Positions 1 through 5,197 of a DNA stretch of 5,197 nucleotides are shown piece by piece (within the stretch, counting starts at the first letter, position 1; every line of letters begins with the position of its first letter). Source of the DNA: Chloroflexota bacterium (GTDB taxonomy: Bacteria > Chloroflexota > Anaerolineae > Thermoflexales > Thermoflexaceae); assembly GCA_030550075.1 (NCBI GenBank), contig JAUQQB010000236.1:1-5197 (forward strand). Reading direction: 5' to 3'. Position numbers and translations under genes: made by a program. Below the pieces are notes generated by a model. The model was given only the letters and a program-made list of their open reading frames with translations, did no database searches and was not told where the DNA came from.

Positions 1-710
1 GAGCCGGGGTTGGGGTCGATCCCCGGCCGCCAGCCCACCACATAGCTGGGAATCCCGGATTCCGCCGGGTTTTGCGCATGAACATCGAAGGCCCAGTAAG
101 ACCTGTGGCCGTTCCAGAGAGGGGGCGGATAGCGAAGCTCCCCATGCACCCCTCCGCCGACCCGCACCGAATCGAAATCGGCCGGGTTGAAGTCGGCAAA
201 GATCCGCTGGATGTAGCGGGCAATGAGCGCTCGCGCCTGAGGATTGAAAGGCGCGTTGATGACCCGATAGCTGCCCTGGGTCACCGGATCCGGATCATAC
301 CGCTCGCCATACTGGTTCACGTAATACATATCGGGGTAGTTGCTAAACACCCAATCCGGAGCATACTGATAGCCAGGCACCAATTGCACATACCAGCCCC
401 GGGCCTTCAGATTCGCCAATAGTTGTTTCATGGCGTTGATATACGCCATGTCGTATTGGCCTTCCTGGGGCTCATATCGCTTCCATTGAAGCTCGAAGGT
501 GGTGGCACGCACGCCGCGTCTCCATTCGTCTTCAAAATGCTGGCTATCATCGTTAATGATCCCGAACAGATAGCGAGGCGCGGTAGCTGTTGTCACACCT
601 CCCCGATTCGTTGCCCGTCCTTCCTGCTCCAGAACGCCTGTTAGAGGAATTGCCCTCACGATCAAGAACATCGAAACCCATATCCACAAAGAGCGAAGCT
701 TCAGATTCAT
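1..710 (-). CDS. Exported GH14/GH42-like glycoside hydrolase, N-terminal part (cut by left window edge)
   Basis: Translating the complement from the ATG at 710-708 gives 236 codons with no stop before the window edge, so the C-terminus is missing. Residues 1-27 look like a signal peptide or membrane anchor: basic K4 and R6, then a hydrophobic stretch rich in W, I, F and L (broken by R19). The rest reads like the first half of a (beta/alpha)8 hydrolase: a W-x-x-x-E-P-x-x-G-x-Y pattern at 76-86, G-W-Y-V-Q-L at 105-110, P-D-W-V at 118-121, then P-D-x-Y-Y-x-N-x-x-G-x-R at 126-137. VGGGVHGELRYP (184-195) resembles the VGLGPAGELRYP-type segment of beta-amylases, whose Glu is the general acid; here that is E191. 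GH42 beta-galactosidases share the earlier pattern, so GH42-like is the main alternative. The second catalytic Glu would lie off the window. The start overlaps the upstream GT stop (ATGA) and has a good AGGAGA site. Being a hydrolase-fold protein is fairly secure; the substrate is unknown. Confidence 0.8.
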   Translation of the reverse strand, partial: MNLKLRSLWIWVSMFLIVRAIPLTGVLEQEGRATNRGGVTTATAPRYLFGIINDDSQHFEDEWRRGVRATTFELQWKRYEPQEGQYDMAYINAMKQLLANLKARGWYVQLVPGYQYAPDWVFSNYPDMYYVNQYGERYDPDPVTQGSYRVINAPFNPQARALIARYIQRIFADFNPADFDSVRVGGGVHGELRYPPPLWNGHRSYWAFDVHAQNPAESGIPSYVVGWRPGIDPNPG

Positions 711-1819
711 GCGCTTATCTCCTGATAAAGCTGGTTGTATTGTTGAGCCACCCGGTGGATGTTAAAGTATTCCTCCACAAGCTTCTGCCCCTCCCGGCCC
801 ATGCGCGCCCGCTCATCCGGGTTGCGCAACAGGTCGACCACCGCCTCCGCCAGGGCCTCCGCATCACCGGGAGGCACGGCCAGACCCGCCGTTGCTTCCC
901 GTAACACTTCGTTCATCGGTGGCAGATTGGAGATCACGATGGGCTTGCCGGCGGCCAGGGATTCCAGCAAGGTGAGAGGGATGTCCACCTTGTGGCGCAT
1001 CGTCTCCAGAGGCAATAGGGTGAGATCCGCAGTGCCAATGAAAGGCCGCATATCGGCCACAGTATTGTAGAAGCCGACCATAGGTCTCGGGCCCCATCGA
1101 GAGACGGTCTCCCGAATCTTCCGTTCCCGCTCCCGGTCTCCCGCGGAACGAAGACGGCATGCAAAGATGACCCGCACATCAGGCACTCGGGCCCGGATCA
1201 ACGGCAGGGCCCGCAGCAGAACATCCGCTCCCTGCCCCGGACCGTAATGGCCGGGAAAGAGCAGGACCGGATGTCCATCAAGCCCCAGCCGGGCCTTCCA
1301 TTGATCAGCCTGGGCCTGCAGGGCAGCCCAGCGCGAGACATCCACGCCCGGCGGGATGCGAACCACGTTGGTCAGGCCTAGCCCCCGCAACGCCTGCAAC
1401 CCATATTCGGAGAGGACGACCAGTTTATGGGCGAAAAAGAGACGACCGCTCAGCGGCCCGCCATCCGCGGTAGCGGGCACCGTATGCAAAGTGGGGCGGC
1501 GGCGGAATTCTGGCAGCAGCCGGCACAGCCATGAGGAAAGAGCATAAGGCCGATAGATTAGATGATACAGATCTATGTCATCTGGATGTCCCAGTAGCAA
1601 TCGCCAGAAAACCTGTGCCTTCTGAAATAAGGAGGGATGTGAGCTTCGATAAATCGGCTCCGGCTTGAGATTACCTCCCACAGGTGCTTGCCCATTCCGG
1701 GTCGTCAAGATGCGGAAGCGATGGCCCTGCAGAATCGTTGTCAGGGCATAGGCCAGGTTTTTATCCCCCTGATCCCAGGGAGGAACCATAGGCACTGAGG
1801 TGATCATGAAAACGTTCAT
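707..1819 (-). CDS. Divergent GT4-type (GT-B fold) glycosyltransferase, 370 aa
   Basis: Predicted cytoplasmic retaining glycosyltransferase that would add a sugar from a nucleotide-sugar donor to a lipid-linked or oligosaccharide acceptor; the actual sugars cannot be read. The N-terminal acceptor domain (about 1-175) starts MNVFMITSVP with a PPWDQGDKN loop at 13-21. IPPGVD at 155-160 is the usual linker into the donor domain, which runs from about 183 to 340. Typical donor-domain elements are HPVLLFPGHYGPGQGADVLL (183-202) and LLESLAAGKPIV (284-295), followed by VPPGDAEALAEAV (315-327). The pattern is not canonical: the Arg and Lys that normally grip the donor phosphates in this family (as in PimA) appear as H191 and Q196, and the position eight before E286 is V278, not Glu, so EX7E is incomplete. 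Length is normal and the frame is intact, so an active divergent subfamily is likelier than decay. The ATG is supported by AAAGGTGA upstream. It lies 21 bases after the preceding GT4 gene and overlaps the hydrolase start. Confidence 0.9.
   Translation of the reverse strand: MNVFMITSVPMVPPWDQGDKNLAYALTTILQGHRFRILTTRNGQAPVGGNLKPEPIYRSSHPSLFQKAQVFWRLLLGHPDDIDLYHLIYRPYALSSWLCRLLPEFRRRPTLHTVPATADGGPLSGRLFFAHKLVVLSEYGLQALRGLGLTNVVRIPPGVDVSRWAALQAQADQWKARLGLDGHPVLLFPGHYGPGQGADVLLRALPLIRARVPDVRVIFACRLRSAGDRERERKIRETVSRWGPRPMVGFYNTVADMRPFIGTADLTLLPLETMRHKVDIPLTLLESLAAGKPIVISNLPPMNEVLREATAGLAVPPGDAEALAEAVVDLLRNPDERARMGREGQKLVEEYFNIHRVAQQYNQLYQEISA
718..723 (-). promoter_or_regulatory. Ribosome binding site of the exported hydrolase gene
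   Basis: On the minus strand AGGAGA lies seven bases before the ATG at 710-708. It is inside the last codons of the upstream glycosyltransferase gene. Together with the ATGA overlap it fixes the start of the hydrolase gene and suggests translational coupling. Confidence 0.75.
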
Positions 1820-1825
1820 CCGGAG

Positions 1826-1833
1826 TCACCTTT
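1826..1833 (-). promoter_or_regulatory. Ribosome binding site of the divergent GT4 gene
   Basis: On the minus strand AAAGGTGA is six bases before the ATG at 1819-1817, in the 21-base gap between the two GT4 genes. It is a strong site and supports the chosen start. The gap is too short for much independent regulation, so the two genes are probably co-transcribed. Confidence 0.7.
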
Positions 1834-1840
1834 CTATCCA

Positions 1841-2971
1841 TCAAGCTAACAGCAGGTCGTCATAGACTTGTAACAACTGCCGGGCCGCCTCCTGCCAGGT
1901 GAACATGGCGGCCCGCTGGCGCCCCGCCTGCCCCAGGCGTCGGCGCAGGTCGCCATCGCGCAGGAGCTTCCTCATTGCCTCTGCCAGCGCTGCCACGTCG
2001 TAAGGATCCACCCGCATCCCCGCTTCCCCCACCACTTCCGGCAAGGCCGAGGCATCGGCCACCAGGACCGGAGTGCCACAGGCCATCGCCTCCAGCGCCG
2101 GCAAGCCAAACCCCTCGATCACCGACGGCAGGACCACCATGGTGGCCAGGGCGTAGAGTCCGGGCAGATCGGCCTCCGGCACCCAACCCAGGAAATGCAC
2201 GCGCCCGTTCAACTGGTGCCGAGCAACTGCTTGTAAGGCTTCATCCGGGAAGCGCGGATCCGCCGGTCCAATGAACACCAGGTCATGAGCGGTCTCCGGG
2301 GCGATCGCCGCGAACGCCTCCACCAGCCGGGCCAGATTCTTGTGCGGTCGACGGACACCTACGGTCAAAATGAAAGGGCGCGGCAGATGATAGCGCCTGC
2401 TGAGCGAGCGCAGCTGATCCTCATCCACGGGCTGGCTGAAATGAGGATCCACGCCTTCCGGGATCACCGTGATCTTCTCCGGCGGCATCCGGTAAATGCG
2501 TGTGAGATCGGCGGCCGTCGCCCGAGAGACGGCGATGATCCGTCGAGCACGGCGGGTGCCCCAGGTCATGAGCAACCGATAATAAGGTCGGGCCCACGCG
2601 GAGGGCATGTAGGCGGGATAACGATCGAAGATCAAATCATGAACGGTGATCACCACGGGACACGAGGCGAAAAGCGGTGCCACGATGTAAGGCGAGTGGA
2701 ACAGATCCGCCTGAGCCTGCCGCAGCAACAAGGGCCACAGGAATTGCTCGTGAGGCCCGTATAATGGCCAGGGGCCCTCCCGAAGTTCCACGTTCGGCAG
2801 GGCGGCCAGCCCTTGCCAGTGAAAACGGCTATCGGATCCCCGCCCTCGAAAAACAATAAAGTGGTGTTCGGAAGCCATGACGGCAATGGCTTCCACCAAA
2901 CGGAAGGCGTAACGGCCGATGCCGTGGTAGCGATCATTCACATAACGGGCATCAAAGGCGATGCGCCTCAT
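1841..2971 (-). CDS. GT4 family glycosyltransferase (canonical, mannosyltransferase-like), 376 aa
   Basis: Predicted cytoplasmic retaining GT-B glycosyltransferase, of the type that transfers mannose or a similar hexose from a nucleotide donor in O-antigen, exopolysaccharide or glycolipid synthesis; donor and acceptor are inferred only at class level. The N-terminal domain has the family start RRIAFDARYV and the HGIGRYAFRLVEA loop (16-28), with VVITVHDLIFDRYP at 106-119 and IIAVSRATAADL at 145-156. IPEGVDPHF (170-178) links to the donor domain: ILTVGVRRPHKN at 201-212 supplies the conserved basic residues including K211, and EGFGLPALE at 286-294 is a complete EX7E motif followed by AMACGTPVLVAD. 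Length is typical and no key residue is missing. The ATG is preceded by GGAAGG at six bases. It follows a 164-base gap with a possible promoter, so it may begin a separate transcript with the genes below it. Confidence 0.95.
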   Translation of the reverse strand: MRRIAFDARYVNDRYHGIGRYAFRLVEAIAVMASEHHFIVFRGRGSDSRFHWQGLAALPNVELREGPWPLYGPHEQFLWPLLLRQAQADLFHSPYIVAPLFASCPVVITVHDLIFDRYPAYMPSAWARPYYRLLMTWGTRRARRIIAVSRATAADLTRIYRMPPEKITVIPEGVDPHFSQPVDEDQLRSLSRRYHLPRPFILTVGVRRPHKNLARLVEAFAAIAPETAHDLVFIGPADPRFPDEALQAVARHQLNGRVHFLGWVPEADLPGLYALATMVVLPSVIEGFGLPALEAMACGTPVLVADASALPEVVGEAGMRVDPYDVAALAEAMRKLLRDGDLRRRLGQAGRQRAAMFTWQEAARQLLQVYDDLLLA

Positions 2972-2977
2972 GCCTGC

Positions 2978-2983
2978 CCTTCC
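2978..2983 (-). promoter_or_regulatory. Ribosome binding site of the canonical GT4 gene
   Basis: On the minus strand GGAAGG lies six bases before the ATG at 2971-2969. The match to the anti-Shine-Dalgarno sequence is moderate. It agrees with the protein, which begins directly with a typical GT4 first beta strand. Confidence 0.55.
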
Positions 2984-3009
2984 AGCTTACGGATGGCGAT
3001 GCTCTTGCG

Positions 3010-3038
3010 CTTATTTGAAAGATCCCTGGTCGGTTCAA
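3010..3038 (-). promoter_or_regulatory. Possible sigma70-type promoter ahead of the two GT4 genes
   Basis: On the minus strand TTGAAC (3038-3033) and AATAAG (3015-3010) are separated by 17 bases, each matching four of six consensus positions. They lie in the most AT-rich part of the only sizeable intergenic gap. A transcript would start near 3003 and have a leader of about 30 bases before the ATG at 2971. Such weak matches occur often by chance, so this is tentative. Confidence 0.3.
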
Positions 3039-3048
3039 CAAAGGCTCG

Positions 3049-3084
3049 CCCCCTTTCTCCTCACGACCCCAAATGAGGAGGGGG
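3049..3084 (-). other. Imperfect GC-rich hairpin in the intergenic gap
   Basis: Seven perfectly paired bases (CTCCTCA at 3057-3063 with TGAGGAG at 3074-3080) enclose a ten-base loop. The stem can extend by four C-G pairs (from 3049-3053 with 3081-3084) if three T bases are bulged out. It lies just after the stop of the GT-C gene. No T-run follows it on the minus strand, so it is not a standard intrinsic terminator. It could slow or attenuate transcription, protect the 3' end of the upstream message, or mean nothing. Confidence 0.4.
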
Positions 3085-3135
3085 AAGAAGGCAGCAGGAG
3101 CTTCTATGAACTCTTCCGGTAAGTGCTCGCTGCGT

Positions 3136-4833
3136 TCACATCCTCGGAATTCGTAGCACGGGTTTGCGAGGCCGCGAGCTGCCTCGCAGGAATCCAGAAC
3201 CTAACGATAAGTGAGAGAAAGCGCGCAGGATCAGAGCGAGCCCTATACAAGCAATGATCCACATCACCAATAGCGACAGGAACAGGGTGGCTGAGCCCGG
3301 CACCGCCGCTGGGTAAAAGCGATATCCTCCTGTAGGCGATGGCTGTGCACCCGGATGATCCACCCGATAGAGGAAAATATCGCCGTAAGTGCTGCCACGA
3401 GTCGCAAAGAGCAACTCCCCTTTCTCCTGAATCCATGCGGCCATCTCTGCCGTCATACGACCATAACGAGCCCAGATGTCTTTGGGAGCTAAGACGAAAT
3501 AGCGCACCCCCAGGCGTTGGGCCTCCTCTGGCGTCGCCGCCTCGGTGATCGGCCGATGAGGGAAAAAGTATTGAAACTTAATGGCGTCGCCGCTGGCGTT
3601 CAGCGGCTCGCTGGCCGGGAGATGCTCCTGGACATAGGCCGTCAGCTGTTGATAGCCATTGTCCAGGCCGATGCCATAATTAAGCCCCCAGAGAATCAGG
3701 TTGTAGTAGAGCACGGGGGCCAGAAACATCAGGAACCCGAAAGCGCCGGAAAACCCCCTGCGGTCATCGCTCCCGAAGCCGGCGTATCCTACCAGGAGGA
3801 TGGCCGGCACCAGCAAGAAGTAGAAGAACTGATCATTGCCGGCGCCCTTGAGCGTGGTGAAGGCATAGAAAGGGTAGAGAACCAGGCCCCAGATACCGAG
3901 CAGGCGAGCGTTTCGATCATGTCGTTGACCCAGCAAGAGCCGCAGCGTGGCGATCCCGCCCAGCCCTAATAGCAAATAGGTGCTGCCATAATCGATCAGC
4001 CTCCGGGTCAGGAAATCCAGCAAAGAGACACCCGGCCGATTCCACCCGGAGAGCTGGATCACTCCCAACAATCGAAGCAAAGAAGTCTCCTTAACCTCCA
4101 TGAACCGCTCCCAATAGTCCAGCATCCATGCCCATATCGGAAACAGGCTGTAGATCCAGAGCGCAACCAGCGGGGCGATCACGAGGGTTTCCCAATCTAT
4201 CTTCCGGTTCCGTCGGGATTCCCACAGCCCAAAAAGGAAAACCGCCAGCGGAGCGGTGAAGGTGAGCTCCTTCGTCAGCATGGCCAGCCCAAATAACAAG
4301 CCAGCCCATAGACCCTGGCCCCTGTTGATGAGGATTAATCCCATGCCGGCCAAGGTTAACAACATTGCCATGGTCTCCAGCATCGCCCGTCGGTTGATGC
4401 GCACCCCAAAGGGATCCAGAATAAACAGCGCCGCCCAGAGGAGCCCCAGCCAGGAGCCCCGCAGCCGTCGGCCCAGCAGATACAGCACGACAGCAGTTAA
4501 TCCGGCGAGGAACGCGTTGAGGTGCCGGGCGTGGTAAACCCAGGCAAAGATGTCCCCGGGATCCTGAACGGCGCTGGCAGCGTCGGCGGTGAGCCCCAGA
4601 TACATGCCTTTGACCAGAAAGTAAAGGGGTGGGTGAACGAATATGGGATCTCCATTGTCCCAAACCAGGCTTCCCTCGCCCACAACCCGGATGCTGGCTC
4701 GGGTGTAGAGGATCTCGTCGGTGAGAACATCCGGGGCCTTGTCCAAGCGCCACGCCGCCGCGATAAAGGCCAGGATTCCCACCACCAGGCTCATGAGCAG
4801 AGCATCTAACTTTGGATGCCGAACCGGGATCAC
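3136..4833 (-). CDS. GT-C / GT39-like polytopic membrane glycosyltransferase, 565 aa
   Basis: Predicted integral membrane transferase of the ArnT/PMT-like class, which moves a sugar from a polyprenyl-phosphate donor to a lipid, glycan or protein acceptor on the outer face of the membrane. After a short basic N-terminus comes a first membrane helix (about 11-28), then the first external loop with the acidic pair D39-E40 expected of the catalytic site, and an HPPLYFLVKG segment at 67-76. About ten further hydrophobic segments follow to about 385, including INRRAMLETMAMLL (146-159) and GLAMLTKELTF (182-192), motifs usual in this class. Residues about 390-510 are a soluble domain (GVRYFVLAPKDIW at 442-454). 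A last membrane helix (about 514-536) precedes a basic tail. The start is GTG at 4833, overlapping the upstream stop (GTGA) and preceded by GAGGTGAG. The substrate cannot be told from sequence alone; an O-antigen-type or protein glycosylation role is possible. Confidence 0.9.
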   Translation of the reverse strand: MIPVRHPKLDALLMSLVVGILAFIAAAWRLDKAPDVLTDEILYTRASIRVVGEGSLVWDNGDPIFVHPPLYFLVKGMYLGLTADAASAVQDPGDIFAWVYHARHLNAFLAGLTAVVLYLLGRRLRGSWLGLLWAALFILDPFGVRINRRAMLETMAMLLTLAGMGLILINRGQGLWAGLLFGLAMLTKELTFTAPLAVFLFGLWESRRNRKIDWETLVIAPLVALWIYSLFPIWAWMLDYWERFMEVKETSLLRLLGVIQLSGWNRPGVSLLDFLTRRLIDYGSTYLLLGLGGIATLRLLLGQRHDRNARLLGIWGLVLYPFYAFTTLKGAGNDQFFYFLLVPAILLVGYAGFGSDDRRGFSGAFGFLMFLAPVLYYNLILWGLNYGIGLDNGYQQLTAYVQEHLPASEPLNASGDAIKFQYFFPHRPITEAATPEEAQRLGVRYFVLAPKDIWARYGRMTAEMAAWIQEKGELLFATRGSTYGDIFLYRVDHPGAQPSPTGGYRFYPAAVPGSATLFLSLLVMWIIACIGLALILRAFSHLSLGSGFLRGSSRPRKPVLRIPRM

Positions 4834-5197
4834 TTCTGCTCACCTCGCTCTGTGTCCTTCATGCCCCATCCCCGAACATAGCCCCAGGCCACTGCGTAAG
4901 TACTAAGGGCCTTCAGAGGACGGAACCCTAATTTCCAGTAAGGATAGCCGTAGGAATAAAGGATGAATATGTTCGGCACAACCCACAACGTGGCTGCCAT
5001 CAGGAATATCAGGCGGTGCAGGATCGTCGGCAGCGGTGGGCCTAATCGCCGCTCGGGCCATCGGCGGGCTTCCTGCCCGTAGCCGATGCCATACCAGTAG
5101 AATTTGCGCACCAGAGCGCTTAAGCTTGCCGGGGGCGGATGTTCGACCCAAACATCGGGAACTAATATGAGCCGATATCCCAAACAACGCACCCGAT
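4830..5197 (-). CDS. Family 2 glycosyltransferase, C-terminal 121 residues (cut by right window edge)
   Basis: The reading frame is open to the window edge, so the true start and the GT-A catalytic domain lie beyond it. A GTG at 5192 would be an internal codon. What remains matches the tail of inverting GT2 enzymes of the rhamnosyltransferase/exopolysaccharide type: GYRLILVPDVWVEHPP is the last strand of the catalytic domain with the late His that often helps bind metal or donor. It is followed by SLSALVRKFYWYGIGYGQ, the family's usual amphipathic helix with an R-x-x-x-Y-G pattern. A hydrophobic segment (LIFLMAATLWVVPNIFILY) suggests one or two membrane helices, and the protein ends with a charged tail. 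The expected job is sugar transfer from a nucleotide donor at the inner face of the membrane. Its stop overlaps the GT-C gene start. Family assignment rests on the tail only. Confidence 0.8.
   Translation of the reverse strand, partial: RVRCLGYRLILVPDVWVEHPPPASLSALVRKFYWYGIGYGQEARRWPERRLGPPLPTILHRLIFLMAATLWVVPNIFILYSYGYPYWKLGFRPLKALSTYAVAWGYVRGWGMKDTERGEQK
4839..4846 (-). promoter_or_regulatory. Ribosome binding site deciding the GTG start of the GT-C gene
   Basis: On the minus strand GAGGTGAG is five bases before GTG at 4833-4831. It sits inside the final codons of the GT2 gene. The strong site justifies choosing the GTG, which overlaps the TGA stop of the GT2 gene, over a later ATG. Confidence 0.75.

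Noticed and set aside
284..297. Short repetitive CCGGATCCGGAT stretch
   Set aside because: It is explained by the codons for the Asp-Pro-Asp-Pro run in the hydrolase (residues 139-142); no second copy or wider repeat is present.
72..904. Three plus-strand open frames near the left end
   Set aside because: They are the antisense of the truncated hydrolase and the end of the GT4 gene. The minus-strand frame across 1-710 is continuous and has family motifs, so these are shadows.
2285..2764. Plus-strand open frame of 159 codons
   Set aside because: It lies wholly opposite the canonical GT4 gene, whose motifs are clear; its translation has no recognisable domain and is Arg/His/Gly-rich as expected of a GC-rich antisense frame.
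3049..3084. Hairpin as an intrinsic terminator of the GT-C gene
   Set aside because: The extended stem needs a bulge and no U-run follows on the transcribed strand, so I list it only as a hairpin and not as a terminator.
3517..3969. Plus-strand open frame of 150 codons
   Set aside because: Antisense to the GT-C gene; the composition (many charged and Gln residues opposite membrane helices) is what the complement of hydrophobic codons gives. No ribosome site or domain supports it.
4091..4843. Minus-strand frame of 250 codons overlapping the GT-C gene
   Set aside because: It is the shifted frame of the GT-C gene: Gly/Arg/His-rich, without membrane helices or domain signal, while the other frame has clear GT-C motifs.

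Overview
This 5.2 kb window is one minus-strand block of a cell-surface polysaccharide or glycosylation locus. Five protein-coding genes can be supported, all read from high to low coordinates, and both outer genes are cut by the window edges. The DNA is GC-rich (roughly 55-60% by eye), with tight spacing and clear Shine-Dalgarno sequences. The protein style (Arg/Leu-rich GT4 enzymes, a GT39-like membrane transferase, a bacterial GH14/GH42-like hydrolase) fits an environmental bacterium. A member of Chloroflexota is a plausible guess, but nothing in the window proves the taxon.

Layout in transcription order: the C-terminal end of a family 2 glycosyltransferase (5197-4830); a 565-residue polytopic GT-C/GT39-like transferase (4833-3136), whose GTG start overlaps the previous stop; a 164-base intergenic gap (3135-2972) with an imperfect GC-rich hairpin and a weak promoter-like pair; a canonical GT4 glycosyltransferase (2971-1841); a 21-base gap; a second, divergent GT4 (1819-707); and the N-terminal 236 residues of an exported glycoside-hydrolase-like protein (710-1), whose ATG overlaps the preceding TGA. 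The last gene is absent from the supplied ORF predictions because it runs off the left edge without a stop; it was recovered by translating the complement of bases 1-710.

Working model (inference): the GT2 and the two GT4 enzymes add sugars to a carrier on the cytoplasmic side. The GT-C protein transfers a sugar from a polyprenyl-phosphate donor outside the membrane. The exported hydrolase-like protein may trim or remodel the product outside the cell. No flippase, polymerase, priming transferase or export gene is visible, so the pathway is incomplete here. There is no tRNA, rRNA, CRISPR array, transposase or other mobile element. The least ordinary item is the truncated hydrolase, which carries a GELRYP motif like the catalytic-acid motif of beta-amylases (GH14) but sits in a glycosyltransferase operon.
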